NCBI GenBank assembly: GCA_949825065.1
Contig: OX463856.1
Location: 2,022,702 to 2,086,701, forward strand
Reading direction: 5' to 3'
Length of the DNA: 64,000 nucleotides
Source of the DNA: Odontocerum albicorne
Taxonomy: Eukaryota > Arthropoda > Insecta > Trichoptera > Odontoceridae
Positions 21,455 to 32,459 of the stretch are shown here, in pieces. Position 1 is the first letter of the stretch. Every line of letters starts with the position of its first letter. The position numbers were made by a program, and so were the translations under genes. Below the pieces are notes generated by a model. That model saw only the letters and a list, made by a program, of their open reading frames with translations. It was not told the origin of the DNA and searched no databases.

Positions 21455-22205
21455 CTGCCCGGTATTGCACAGCGGATCTTTTCAGGGAGTATCGGGTCCT
21501 GAACATAGCCAATTTACATCTCAAATCCATTCTCTGGCATTATCATCGAGAGAAAGGGAAGATTCAGACTCAGTAGAGACCTATGACACGCATTGCAACT
21601 GATCAAATGTTCACCATCCCTAGGGTTAAAACATCTGTTGTCCAAAGGCAATATGCCTATTTAGCTCCCATGACATACAATGGGGTGCCGAATTCAATAA
21701 AGGCAAAGGGAGGAAAACAATTTAGGCAGTCGATCGGAGCGTGGTTGTTATTGCGACAGGAGTTTGAGTACTTGGGCTTGCAAGAGGAATGACTTGTGGA
21801 AAAGGTTTGTGTGAGCTCTTGAGTGTGGTGTTTTTTTTTATAATTATGTGTAGTGTATTGTGGGATGAATGTTTTTGTCTGTCAGGAGTGATGAAGTGCG
21901 AGGAGTTTGATTTCGCGTGACGTATATCATACATTACATATGTAGCGTCACGGTTTATCAGGTTTATAGGAAAGTGCAACGGGGTTTTATAAAATAAAAA
22001 ATCAGAAAGAAGTATTGATTTATTATTGCATGATATATGTCCTCAGTGAGATACAGGCAAAAGCCTAGTTTACCGGGGACACGACAAATGAAAGGCAACA
22101 AACACAGATTCATTAAAATTGTGTGTCCAAATTAAATAACCAGTTGTTTTTTTGCAAATTATGTATATTTCTTGTCATGTGTTAATAAAATTACTTAAAA
22201 TATTG
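21455..22205 (+). mobile_element. LINE family C 3' end with pol C-terminus
   Basis: 21460-21780 reads as the end of a reverse transcriptase across frame changes: DLFREYRVLNIANLHLKSIL, then VKTSVVQRQYAYLAPMTYNG and PNSIKA, a pattern typical of LINE pol C-termini (R-S-Y-AP-x-N-x-P-x-I-K). The 3' UTR (GATACAGGCAAAAGCCTAGT, TTCTTGTCATGTGTTAATAA) also occurs at 32460-33145 (minus) and 41693-41880. It is truncated and inactive. Confidence 0.78.
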
Positions 22206-22919
22206 AGATTTATTTATGAAATATTATTATATAAAATATATAATTAAATTCACGCTTTAGATAGAGGAAGTGAAATCATTGAAGTGAATTTTCGCAAAAG
22301 AGTTACCATTATTGAGTTTGTGTTTAGCCATTTTTTTCTGAGGGAGAGAATCTTTAATTTTTTTACAGTACTTATTCAAATTCTTTATTCCCCGTAAAAT
22401 AACAAATATTCATACATTTTTTTATTTCATTCCTTTATTTAACACAAATCACAACAGGTCTAATTAAATCATCCATCATCGTGTCAGAATTTTTAACAGC
22501 TTAACAGGGTAAGTTTTTTCGTTTTTTTTTTCAAAATTTTTTAATCAACTCTTTTGATCATAATTTTGTTGTAGTAATTTATATTTTGCTTAACATCTGT
22601 GGTGTGGCTTTACTTGTGTAGATTAACTTATGAATATAGTGATTTTTTATTGAATATTAACACGTGTATTCGGGTTTAAGTATACCTTTAGACATCAATC
22701 CCTTTGAATTTATTTAGTCCCGTTAATGAGTTGCTTTTAATTCATTTATAAACAATATTAAAACAGCGTTATAAATACAAGTCATAATCAATTGTTCTTT
22801 GTTCAGTGTAAGCTAAGAGACCAGATTTTCTATCCATGTAGCAAAAACTTTCAGCTGAAATTTCAGTTTCAGTTATCAACTGAAAATGTGTCCCTTGCGG
22901 TATAAGCAGAGCAACAGAT
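22206..22919. other. no gene recognised
   Basis: AT-rich sequence with nothing recognisable; a small CAGCTGAAATTTCAGTTTC repeat near 22850. Confidence 0.4.
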
Positions 22920-23365
22920 CTCCCCAAACCTTACTATCCTAGCGCAAAAGTTTTGCGTCCTCCACACTTATGCGCACAATATTCCATCGTTTATACTTTT
23001 CACCTGATCTTCTTTCAAAATCTGATCCGTTCGAACCATTAACGTTTTCCTTAGTCTGTCTCTTCCACGCACACCCTGCATGTATTTCTATTTATTTTAA
23101 ACACATGTCCAAATCACTTGAAAACTCTTTTTTTAATTTGATCCTTGTATTTATTCCTGACGCCTTCTTTCATATATTGACAATACAAATTTACTTAGCG
23201 CACACCTTTTTATATAATCAATCTGGCTTTGATCCTCCTTTCGCCAATTCATTTGCCAATTGTTACGCTTACATAATATCTGTCATGGATTTAAGCAGTT
23301 CATTGTATCTAAGATTTGCTCTGATCTCACCTCAGTGTGCCATTAGATCTAGTATAGCGGTGTAG
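22920..23365 (-). mobile_element. probable LINE family B remnant
   Basis: A plus-strand open frame of 131 codons spans 22970-23365, but its composition is unlike a globular protein. The minus strand has the general layout of the LINE B tails at 50490-50935 and 52585-53010: purine-rich stretches such as GTGTGCGTGGAAGAGACAG. Similarity is weak, so this is tentative. Confidence 0.4.
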
Positions 23366-24311
23366 CTGGTAAGTTTGCTGGTGTGCAATGGCTCCCTCAC
23401 TTAAAACTTCTCAATCGAATGTGCATTGGAGACCTTCGATTATTATTAGGCCCAGCAACGACGACAACGACATATGTATGAGGAAAAGACTAAGTGTTGT
23501 CATTAATTAGTCTTAAGAGTACACATAAGTATGTACTGTCATTTTTTATTACTATGAAGACTAATCCGTCGGAAAACAGCCTTATAAAAGGAGGTCGAAA
23601 CATGTGTCGTAGCGATAACGAGTAATAAGTGCAAAAATAAAGGAATTAATTATTTAATGTTTTGAATAAATTTCTTAATAGAAAGAAATGAAATAAACAC
23701 AACAAACAACGCGAAGAAGACAAATAAATTTATACGAAATGAAAGCAAGCATTACGTGTGAAATTCGTAAATTTTATGCGAAAAGCAGGGAGGAAGCGGG
23801 TAGGAATCCTCTCCGTAACGAACAGGCTAACATAAAATCAATGCGGTTTCTCGCTAATTGAACGTGAATTTGACAAATCGTACAAGTTTAACTTTAGACT
23901 CTTGCCAACAATTTACCATTCCGCCATTCTGTGCTCCGGGTATCCTTGGAAAGTTGAGATACTTTATTTTAATTAGGCCAAACCACAGGTGATGCTTGAA
24001 AATAATTATTCTTAATACAGCTGAAATTAAGGTGTATGTATGCTTTTGAGTGCTAAATATTATTTAATTATATTTAAAATTAGATTTGGTGACATATGAA
24101 TAATTTTCTCGCATTTAAACATACATCGCTGCACCACTTTTATAATTGGCGAATAATAAATGTTTATGTGTTTGCTAAATGTACTCGTATTTAAAAATTA
24201 TTGTCATATATACCTATCGCTTTGTGAATACTGAAAAACATTTCTAATTCAGAGGGAAGGAAAATAAATACACTTTTCTTTGAAATAAAAACACACGAAA
24301 ATCAAAATAGA
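23366..24311. other. no gene; contains a GAAAC-type module near 23575-23650
   Basis: No coding sequence recognised. GGAGGTCGAAACATGTGTCG followed by GAGTAATAAGTGCAAAAATAAAGG resembles the 3' modules at 25079 and 61073, but is short and diverged. Confidence 0.4.
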
Positions 24312-24475
24312 CGACCTCCGTGGCCTAGTTGGTAAGGCATCTGTCTTCTAAACCGGACGTTCGATTCCCGTTGGAGCCTAAATTTTTTTAAAAGGATTCT
24401 AGTCTGGTTTTCACTTCATGCAAATTTAACATATCTCTGGTTGGCTGGAAGAGATTGCCACGTGGCAATAATCTG
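24312..24475 (+). repeat. tRNA-derived SINE (clear head and tail)
   Basis: The head has GTGGCCTAGTTGGTAAGGC (A box) and ACGTTCGATTCCCGTTGG (B box) 34 bp apart, typical of a tRNA-derived polymerase III promoter. The body ends with the tail CTGGTTGGCTGGAAGAGATT and GCCACGTGGCAATAA, shared with LINE family A. It is a non-coding retrotransposon that depends on a LINE for movement (family knowledge). Confidence 0.88.
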
Positions 24476-24690
24476 ATGTGGCTTAGCTGGTAAGATGCTT
24501 GTTTCCCAGCCCGGAGGTTGCAGATTCGATTCCCATTGGAACCTAGGTTTTTTTAATATGATTCCGATCTTGTTTTCACTTAAGGCCTCTTTGACATCTT
24601 TCTGGTTGGCAGGAAGATATTGCCAGATGACAATTAGTTCGTCAGGTTATACTGTATACAAAGAAAGTATGATACAATACAATATGATAC
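24476..24690 (+). repeat. second SINE copy, in tandem with the first
   Basis: It begins immediately after the first SINE's tail: GTGGCTTAGCTGGTAAGATG (A box) and GCAGATTCGATTCCCATTGG (B box). The tail CTGGTTGGCAGGAAGATATT is followed by GGTTATACTGTATACAAAG. Head-to-tail placement suggests insertion of one SINE into the A-rich end of another. Confidence 0.85.
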
Positions 24691-25061
24691 ACATGACAGG
24701 TTAAACTTTACACAACAAAAACTATAAATTTATGATATATTAAATTTTTATTTAATAAATTACTTTGTTATTCGACTAACAACATTTATTCTCGCGACAC
24801 GTATTTCTATCTCCTATTTTGTTGCTCTTTTCAGACCGAAAAATGCTAGTTATTTAACGAGAGCAATGCCTAACAGGTGTCATATTTCATCGGAAGTGTG
24901 TTTCGTGTATTGATTCAAACGAAATATTCCATTGAGGGGTGACTATTTTTGATTTCTTCGGATATTTTTCACTGTTATATTTTTGTTTATGGCTTTGTGG
25001 TATCCCTGATGTTTCTCAACTCATTGTTTTGTATGTAATTTATTCTAAATAATGATCAAAA
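24691..25061. other. no gene recognised
   Basis: AT-rich sequence, nothing recognised. Confidence 0.4.
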
Positions 25062-25250
25062 CAAACAGATCATTCTGCCTGAAGAGAGCATCGTGATAGA
25101 AGGTAGAAACACGTGTGGTGTGGATTAACGTAATTAGTGAAATAAAAAAAAATAAAAAAAAAGTGGAATAAACAGTGTTTGATAAAAATAAATTACAATG
25201 TCTTTAAACCTCCACAACGTTAATGCCTTAACTATAAACAACATACGAAA
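25062..25250. repeat. 3' module followed by a half foldback F (minus)
   Basis: CTGAAGAGAGCATCGTGAT (from 25079) and GGTAGAAACACGTGTGGTG, then TAATTAGTGAAATAAAAAAA, form one copy of the recurrent CTGANGA/GAAAC module. Directly after it, 25155-25250 is the reverse complement of the outer part of foldback F (GTGGAATAAACAGTGTTTGA and CCTCCACAACGTTAATGCCT), with no second arm. Confidence 0.75.
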
Positions 25251-25961
25251 TAAGAATTATTGAATGTTCTCTTAACTATATATTTCTCTAGTTAAATCTT
25301 TAAAAGTGTACACTAAAAAAGAGTCAGCATTTTAGTGCTGTATTATAATGACGTGAAAAAATAAATTAATAAATGGAGTTGAAAAATAAATAAATTAATA
25401 TAAAAATCCGTTGTTATACAGTTGTTGTATTATACGTATATAACAGTGTCGTTATCACAGTTGAAACTGAGAGGTTTATTTTCATGTGCAAATCTCTTTC
25501 AAACAACAAGATAGATATTCAAGAGGCTGCAAATGAAATGAACCTTTTAAAACAATACGAGTGCCAATATGAATCAAATTGTCATTCCCGAGATGGAAGA
25601 GATGTTACTTACTGTGCTATGGAGATCATGGAGGATTTGTATTAAGTACAAAAATAAAGACTTTTATGAACTTTTGGGTTGAATGATGGTCTTGTCCATT
25701 GATATTTCTGACTTCATTTGAGAAAGTGACCTTAAAATGTGATTTTTGATTTTAAATCCTTTTACATATTTTATTTCGGTTTAAAATATGACCAATATTT
25801 TAGTAATCTTAAATAATTTTTTTTTTGCATATTCAACCTAAAGTTTGACACGTTTCTGTATTTACTTTTGTCTGCCACCAGTCTTTAAATTTTACTCTAG
25901 TTTCTGTGGTCAAAATACCTCCATCATTTTAGATTAGATTTTTTTTATGAATTATAAGGAT
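25251..25961. other. no gene recognised
   Basis: AT-rich sequence, nothing recognised. Confidence 0.45.
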
Positions 25962-26341
25962 GCCCTCATAAGCAAAAACGCAGTTAACGGGAAAAAATCA
26001 GAAATTTAACTAAGTATGAGGCAATATCCCATATCAATTTCTGAACCATAATCTATAAAAAAAAATACAGAAAACCATTTATTTCAATACAAAAATCGAC
26101 ATAATTTCTTCTTTAATTTTACAAAATGCTACGTTTTTCTAAGCAAAAAAGCAATAAAATGTGATTCATAAGCATAAAGACAGCAAGTGCCGATGCGTTT
26201 GCTGCGTTTTGCTTATGAATCACATTTTACTTTTTTTTTGTTTATGAATCACGACATTTTTAAGCAGCAATGAAAAACATGAAAGTACAGTTTTCTCAAA
26301 ACTTAACTTTTGCCATTAGCTGCGTTTTTGCTTATGAGGAC
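25962..26341. mobile_element. MITE with nested inverted repeats (380 bp)
   Basis: Terminal inverted repeats of about 24 bp: CCTCATAAGCAAAAACGCAG on the left and its complement CTGCGTTTTTGCTTATGAGG on the right. Inside, an AAAATGTGATTCATAAGC block (26157-26174) is repeated in inverted orientation as GCTTATGAATCACATTTTAC (26209-26228). No clear target duplication, so superfamily is unknown. No coding sequence. Confidence 0.82.
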
Positions 26342-26899
26342 AGTATATTGTCCACAATTTAAATATATGTCTACTTTTTCATTTAAAATTTGATTTGATT
26401 TTTGGATGAAGCCCTCTTAAATATACAGTCTGCATGATCGAGCAGGAAGTGCAGCATCCTGCATCCGCCGCATGATTAACTCTCAAGTACCGGTCTCGAG
26501 ATTGGCCATTACTCATCCTGATACCCTGGTAGGTACTCTGCAGCCAAGAGAATTTTTCCTAATCACTTGTCGGTATAAGTCCTCGAGAAACTAACTGCTT
26601 GTCATGTTTTCATTCTGAATAACAAGTTATTAAAAAGTAGGTTTGTCAAGAAATGGTTAATTGACTTTTGTCTTCTTATAAATGGACTTTTATCACTCAT
26701 AAACTATTCGTTTAAATAATCTAATATCAGAAACATACTAACGATACTTTAAAAAGTATTGAAGGAAAAGTAAAATAGATACATGGGTGAACAATGAAAG
26801 ATTGGAACAAGTTATTGATTATGAAGTAATTTTTAAGATTTATGAGTAATATTGAACGACGTGTAGTGATAGGGAAAAACGTCAATGGGGCACTTTAAA
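26342..26899. other. no gene recognised
   Basis: 26420-26600 is somewhat less AT-rich but has no recognisable frame. Confidence 0.4.
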
Positions 26900-27245
26900 A
26901 TGTATTCTCGAACCGGACAGTATCAACATCTGCTAAGAATACTTGAGTAATAATACGCAACAGTACTTTAGTAGCAATTTTGATATTTGAGATTGAAACG
27001 TGAACTTGGAAAAACACTGTGAACAGTCGAATGTTCGGATGATTGCCTGTCTTTATGGGGTTCATGGGCATATGCTCACGTACGAGTATGTGTTTATGGA
27101 TTTCGTGGGGATGGATTGTCATTTGAATGATTTATGCAATCATGTAACTTGCTTCATTTACTTTTGTCTGATTGGTTGAAAGAGATTGCCGCCTGGAAAT
27201 AATCCCGAAAGATTATATTTGCAATAAAAGTGTTAAATAAATAAA
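26900..27245 (+). mobile_element. LINE remnants: pol-region piece joined to a family A tail
   Basis: 26900-27020 matches the broken LINE piece at 18835-18945. From about 27030, GGATGATTGCCTGTCTTTAT and onward matches the family A 3' UTR (GATTTCGTGGGGATGGATTG, CTGATTGGTTGAAAGAGATT), ending in GCAATAAAAGTGTTAAATAA. Confidence 0.75.
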
Positions 27246-27254
27246 TGTTCTAGA

Positions 27255-27862
27255 AATGCGTGTACTGAGAAGAATACAAAAGCTGACGATATACGACAAT
27301 ACGAAATGAAGTGATTAGGAATGAATGCAAACATAAGGCTAATGTTATAACAAAAATGAACAATTTTAGATTATTTCTGCGTGTACACAAACAACCGTGG
27401 CCTGATTGGTAAGATACTTGTTTCCCAGCCCGGGGGTTGATGGTTTGATCCCTGTTGGAACCCAGATTTTTTCGAAAAGGGATTTCGGCTTGGTTTTCAC
27501 GAAGGGTATCTTGAACAGTTTTCTAGTTGGCTGGAAGAGATTGTCACATGGCAATAAACCCGCCAGATTATACTATATACAACGAAAGTGCATACATATA
27601 AAAGTATAATGAATGAAGAAAAACTAGCAGAATAAATATACAGTTCAAATGTGAGTGAAAGGCGTGGAAGAGAAAGACCAAAGAAAGTATGGTTGGATCA
27701 AATAAATGATATTTTGAAATAAGGTAGGTGTGTATATGGATGAAGAAGAGGCGAAATATAAGCGTCAAGATAGGAAAGTCTGTCGCTTTGTCCTCTCTGC
27801 CTACCCCCAGAAGGAAACAATTTCGGAAATAGTGCAGGCACGTGGATGCAAAAAAACATGTC
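27255..27862 (+). mobile_element. LINE family B C-terminal region, split by a SINE
   Basis: 27258-27365 reads MRVLRRIQKLTIYDN, the start of the C-terminal region. After the SINE (27392-27610) the frame continues with NEEKL, then SSNVSERRGRERPKKVWLDQ and INDILK, followed by a stop. The 3' block (GATAGGAAAGTCTGTCGC, TCTCTGCCTACCCCCAGAAG) follows. Stops and the SINE make it non-functional. The 84-bp tandem array starts at its end. Confidence 0.78.
27392..27610 (+). repeat. tRNA-derived SINE inserted in LINE B
   Basis: Head with GTGGCCTGATTGGTAAGATA (A box) and TTGATGGTTTGATCCCTGTT (B-box position). Tail CTAGTTGGCTGGAAGAGATT, ACATGGCAATAAACCCGCCA and GATTATACTATATACAACG. The tail is the clearest match to the LINE A terminus. 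Confidence 0.88.
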
Positions 27863-28450
27863 ATTACATGATATTGGTACGTGTGTACGTACCAAATATG
27901 TTATGGCATGGTACAGATACGAGTTTGTGGATGCAAAAAATATGTCCTAACATGATATTGGTGCGTGTGGGCGTAACAAATATGCTATGGCATGGTGCAG
28001 ATACGAGTATGTGGATGCAAAAAATATGGCATTACATGATATTGGTGTGTGTGAACGTAACAAATGTGTTGTGGCATGGAACAGATACGAGTATGTGGAT
28101 GCAAAAAATATATCATTACATGATATTGGTGCGTGTGGATGTAAAAAATATGTTATGGCATGGTACAGATACGAGTATGTGGATGCAAAAAATATGTGAT
28201 TACATGATATTGGTGCGTGCGGACGTAATAAAAATGTTATGGCATGGTACAGATACGAGTATGTGGATGCAAAAAATATGTCATTACATGATATTGATGC
28301 GTGTGGACGTAACAAATATGTTATGGCATGGTACAGATACGAGTTTGTGGATGCAAAAAAAAAACTCATTACATGATATTGGTGCGTGCGGACGTAACAA
28401 ATATGTTATGGCATGGTACAGATACGAGTATATGGATGCATAAATATATC
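27863..28450 (+). repeat. tandem array, 84-bp unit, about 7 copies
   Basis: GGTACAGATACGAGTATGTG recurs at 84-bp intervals with the CATTACATGATATTGGTGCG block in each unit. Eighty-four is a multiple of three, so frames stay open across the array; the resulting 237-residue open frame starts inside LINE sequence and is a by-product. The array begins at the 3' end of a LINE tail. Confidence 0.95.
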
Positions 28451-28954
28451 ATTAAATGGTATATGTATGTAAATGTAGACTCGAAATACTTTGACTATTG
28501 CAGAAACACGAGATATACCATAACCGTTCAAACGAGGTTGAACATAAAACAATAGAGTTGATAACATTTTCATTTGGTTTTGTTTGCCGCGTTAAATTTG
28601 CATTATGGAATTTAAACAAGCGCTGCAATAGAATATTGGCCTATTACTCTGATCGGAAACAAAGCAGATTCCGATACAGTATTGTACATTGTGCATGTGC
28701 AGTGTGCATCTGGTGGGAATTATCACGGCAAATGGCCAGAATGCGCAGGCCTCATTAATTCGCTAATTTGTTTGTGCAATTTCATACAAATTCATTCTCA
28801 ATATGAGCTTACTGCTATATTTCGCGCAAATAGTATTAATAAGCTCATTATAGTTATCCTTTTATTTATAAACCTCGTGGAATTTTTTTACTGATTTTCT
28901 ATTTAACAATGGTTCGTTGTTTTCCAAATAAAATTGTGTTTAATTGTCCTAAAC
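28451..28954. other. no gene recognised
   Basis: 28570-28770 is less AT-rich than average; frames there have no recognisable domain. Confidence 0.45.
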
Positions 28955-29610
28955 CAAAGATTCCCAAAGTGGTCTACATGGACCCCCAAGTGTCGTTTCG
29001 ACTTGCAGCGGGTCTATGTCAACGAGAAAAGAATTTGGGGGTGCACGAGATGTAAATGGGGTCCACGTAAGCGGATCCCATTTAGGCAGATCATCATCAA
29101 TATTTAGGCGTTCCGTAAATGTCTTATTACACCTAACACAGATTGTGTGTACATAATACTTATATTAAAAATAGAAAATACCAATATAAAGAAATTGAAT
29201 GCAAATCACTAAACGTGGAGATTTAAGACTATACCTCACTAATTTGAAACCAAATATTGAATCATTGCTATCAGGTTCATCCCTCTCATTAACAGTATTA
29301 TTTGTGTATTAATTTTATGTAAAAATTTTATTAGGTTTTGATTTGTTTTGTTCCAAAGCCAAATATTTATTTGCATTTTGTGTATTTTCAATAAAGGTAT
29401 GAATAAAAATTGTACATTTTTTTTCTTTTTTTTTTACAATTGTCCACTCTACAAAAAACCTTATCAAGATGAACATCACTGTGTCAGCTGTCAAAAACAC
29501 ATTTGAAGTTAATATGTTTAGGAAAATTCAATATTAGGCAGGCAGGGGGTCTACGAAAAACAAAAAAATTGGCAAGGGGTCTACGGGGCGAAAAAGTTTG
29601 GGAAAATATG
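28955..29610 (+). mobile_element. hAT non-autonomous element (656 bp)
   Basis: Ends CAAAGATTCCCAAAGTGG and CTTTTTCGCC-type (reverse complement of the right end begins CATATTTTCCCAAAC). Flanking 8-mers TCCTAAAC (28947-28954) and TTTTAAAC (29611-29618) match at 6 of 8 positions. The opposite-strand relative at 3960-4725 keeps more transposase. Here only the tail of the transposase remains (29202-29290), reading QITKRGDLRLYLTNLKPN before an 8-bp deletion. Confidence 0.88.
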
Positions 29611-30147
29611 TTTTAAACCAATATTATATTCGTCCTCATTGCTGGGCCTCGTAATCGAGGATCCCCTCACCATCCTTACGTCAAATTAGTTGGAAAGCAA
29701 TGCTGCACCATGGAGTTTCCATTTCTTTCTTCCTTTTTTCTTCTCCTCCTTAAGTGAGTGAGCTATTGCACACAAGCAAGCTCATCGGCCCCGCCGCTGT
29801 ACTGGATACGATGGCGCACCTAAAGGGAGATGATCGGAGCACACCAGCATGTTTTTTCCCTTCAGTTTTAAACAACATTTATGACCGAAGTCAGAGGTAT
29901 CCTTATACCCTCAAATACTATGTGTATCCTTATACCCTCATATCGTGAATTGACCTATTGGAGTGACGCGATCATTTGCGAGCACGGTGATAAACGCGAC
30001 AGGCTGCGAGTGACTGAAAGACATCAAAAATATTGTATACCCACAAGCATTGTGAAATTAAACATAATTGAAACGTGTGCTTTCTCTTTTCTTTCTTTTC
30101 CATTTAACCAGACTGAGCCACAGTAACGCGTGGCCGGGTACAGCTAG
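29611..30147 (+). mobile_element. Helitron-type 3' end
   Basis: The sequence ends GGGTACAGCTAG followed by T. Ten bases upstream there is a short hairpin: GCCAC (30117-30121) and GTGGC (30130-30134). A hairpin 10-12 bases before a terminal CTAG next to T is the Helitron signature. I could not place the 5' TC end, so the left boundary is a guess; no helicase frame is visible. Confidence 0.65.
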
Positions 30148-30984
30148 TTATTTAAATAATTATAATTATTTTTACCTTCAGTATCAAATTTGGATATAAA
30201 AACAAGAAAAAAGTTTTCTCCTCTTAAGGGTTGAAGATTTGATTTAATTAAAATGAGAGAATTCCTCATTTACACAACGATACTTGTCCACATCACACCA
30301 CACATCCACAAGTGTTTATTCTCATATCGAGTACAGTGTGGTCCAATAAAACAATCCTTTATGTGGGGAAATAGAAAAAAATAAAGCGAAAGTATCTTCA
30401 CTTCAATTTACATTCCCTCCAGCATTTACTGTCAGTGTCACGGCCTCGACCAACCCCTCGGGCCTAAGGACGGTCTGCCGACCCTTGAGGGTAGTTTTTT
30501 CATTGTAATTTAATTTTGCTAATCTGAAGTTTGCGAAAATATGCAAATAGTACTTATTCATTTCAAATTTGAACAGTGTTTTAATTTGAGTATTAATTTT
30601 GTTTATCAAGTAAAAGAAAGAAATTATAATAGTTTTAACAAAGAAAACAAGGCACTGCTGTCTAAGAGATAATTAAAAAAAGGTTTATTTTAATTGAATA
30701 ATGTAAAAATAAAATTACTTGTATGCCAGTATTTTAATAAGCTATCGTTTAATCTTTGACAATGACGTGTAAAAATAAACGTATAATAATGATGAAAGGT
30801 CATTTTTTCATATTTACAGAACAGACTTTTCTCAAGACTGCTTTAACTCGGGATTCGAACGCATTACATATTATTGAGAGTATGAAAATTTAAAAAAAAT
30901 AATACACATGGTATTTTATTTGAGTAAGCATACGAATTGGGTAATTGTGGCCATTCTCCTCATCTGCAGAAATACAAAGAATAA
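30148..30984. other. no gene recognised
   Basis: AT-rich sequence, with a short GC-rich patch at 30430-30490. Nothing recognised. Confidence 0.45.
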
Positions 30985-31560
30985 CCTGTACATTCCTTTT
31001 TACGTAAAGTGAGATATTTTCAATCAAAGGAAAATGAAAGATGGTGGAAAGGAAAGAAAAAAATCAGGAATGAAACACGTTACATTACTGACCAGAAATT
31101 AAGAGTTTTTTCATTCGCTTCTTAAAGCATGCCAAAGACGGAGTGAATCTGACATTGGTTTGTAACTGATTCCAGAGTCTCAATGCATGTACAGTAAAGG
31201 ACGACATAAAAAAAGAAGAGCGGTGAACCGATAAAGCTATTAAGGAATGTATGTTTCAGCGTAACGCTAGTCCATGATCTGAAAGACGCTGAAAATTTTC
31301 GGCGATATAAGAAGGGGACGAAGAAACAGTTTAAGGATATTATACAATATATACATTATATGAATTTGGCGTATATTTCTAACGTTCAACCAGTTTAGTG
31401 ATATGATTGTACTTTCTTAGGCAAAAATAAATCTTTGACAAACATTTTGAAGACGCTGTAATTTGTTCAGCTGTTCTTTTATATTATCCAAATAAAGACG
31501 TCCGAAATCGGAAAGAGCAGAGATTGCACGAGTAAGATTTTGATTTTAGTAGGCAAGAAT
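30985..31560 (-). mobile_element. LINE family A pol C-terminus and 3' UTR
   Basis: The minus strand carries decayed pol sequence: DFGRLYLDNIKEQLNKLQRL near 31500-31440, and a region matching 39320-39500 (CGCCGAAAATTTTCAGCGTC). The AAGAAGCGAATGAAAAAACTC junction and the start of the 3' UTR (AGATGATGGTGGAAAGG-type) follow. The tail is truncated at about 30985. Confidence 0.72.
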
Positions 31561-31736
31561 CTTTGCAACACTTATCTACTCGTATATGGTTTGAAAATCG
31601 GATGCATAGCCATTTGTTAGACAACGCTTGTGTTTTGTATTCTATGTTAAGTCCAATGTTCCTCTATGTCATATCGACTTACAATACATTTTTTCATAAG
31701 TACATTTTATTTCATATATGTCACTTTAATGTTATT

Positions 31737-31796
31737 AAACAAGGGAGATAAAAGTGACCAAAATGTTTATTCAGGTCACTTTTATCTCCCTTGTTT
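31737..31796. repeat. perfect 23-bp inverted repeat with 14-base loop
   Basis: AAACAAGGGAGATAAAAGTG continues to GACC on the left arm (31737-31759). Its exact complement is at 31774-31796. It could be the end pair of a tiny MITE or a transcribed hairpin. No target duplication is evident. Confidence 0.92.
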
Positions 31797-32214
31797 TATG
31801 TGCCAATTTTTTTTTCTTTTATTGACATTGTTACTATATTGTAATCAAATACATGCAAACCATTACACTTTTTTATTTTACGAGTTGGCAAAATACTAGA
31901 TATTTACGCTTCTGTCGATGCACACAGCTATTGTTTGGTCCACATCCAAATATCAAGTCATAAATGCCTTCCCGTTTCTCATATTTCTCACATTTCCGTA
32001 GTTATGATTTCTCTTGTTCCATTTTTTTCTTCGGTCTATCTCTTCTTCGTTCTTCAATTACTTTTAAAAAATACGAGTATACCTGTTTCATAAGTCTGAC
32101 CCTTCATTACTCATTCAAACATTGTAATACCAAATATTCTTAGCAAATTACGTATTTTTACTACATTTTTTTCTACTGGTATCTATTTATATAATTCTGT
32201 TATTATCTTTGTCT
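31797..32214. other. no gene recognised
   Basis: AT-rich sequence, nothing recognised. Confidence 0.4.
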
Positions 32215-32455
32215 ACACCACGAACTATGAACCTTATAGGAATCTCTTAACTGCCTACGTCCATACATGGGTAAACCGAAAGAAAATATCCTCAGATGGA
32301 GGATTAATACAGAAGATCTACCACTATGCATATGTGGTGGCATTCAACCAATGTCGCACCTGATGGCTTGCCCACTGTACCCCGTTAGATGCCCGGAAGA
32401 AGGCCTGCTGAAACAAACCCCTAATACCATCACAGTTGCATATATATGATTCTGG
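32215..32455 (+). pseudogene. LINE pol C-terminal zinc-knuckle remnant
   Basis: The plus strand reads NILRWRINTEDLPLCICGGI then QPMSHLMACPL. The spacing C-x-C...H...C with a preceding W-x-x-x-x-x-x-L is like the CxCG-x(n)-H-x(4)-CP tail of RNase H/pol C-termini in jockey-like LINEs (family knowledge). Only about 60 codons are readable and it is truncated upstream. It directly precedes an oppositely oriented LINE C. Confidence 0.65.
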
Positions 32456-32459
32456 GCTG

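Noticed and set aside
22970..23365. 131-codon plus-strand frame
   Set aside because: Hydrophobic, low-information translation without domain; more likely the opposite strand of LINE debris.
24312..24385. tRNA gene
   Set aside because: A and B boxes are present but acceptor and anticodon stems do not pair convincingly, and the sequence continues into a SINE body and LINE-like tail.
27730..28443. 237-codon open frame with repeats
   Set aside because: It starts in LINE remnant and runs through an 84-bp tandem array whose period is a multiple of three; all frames are similarly open and no domain is present.
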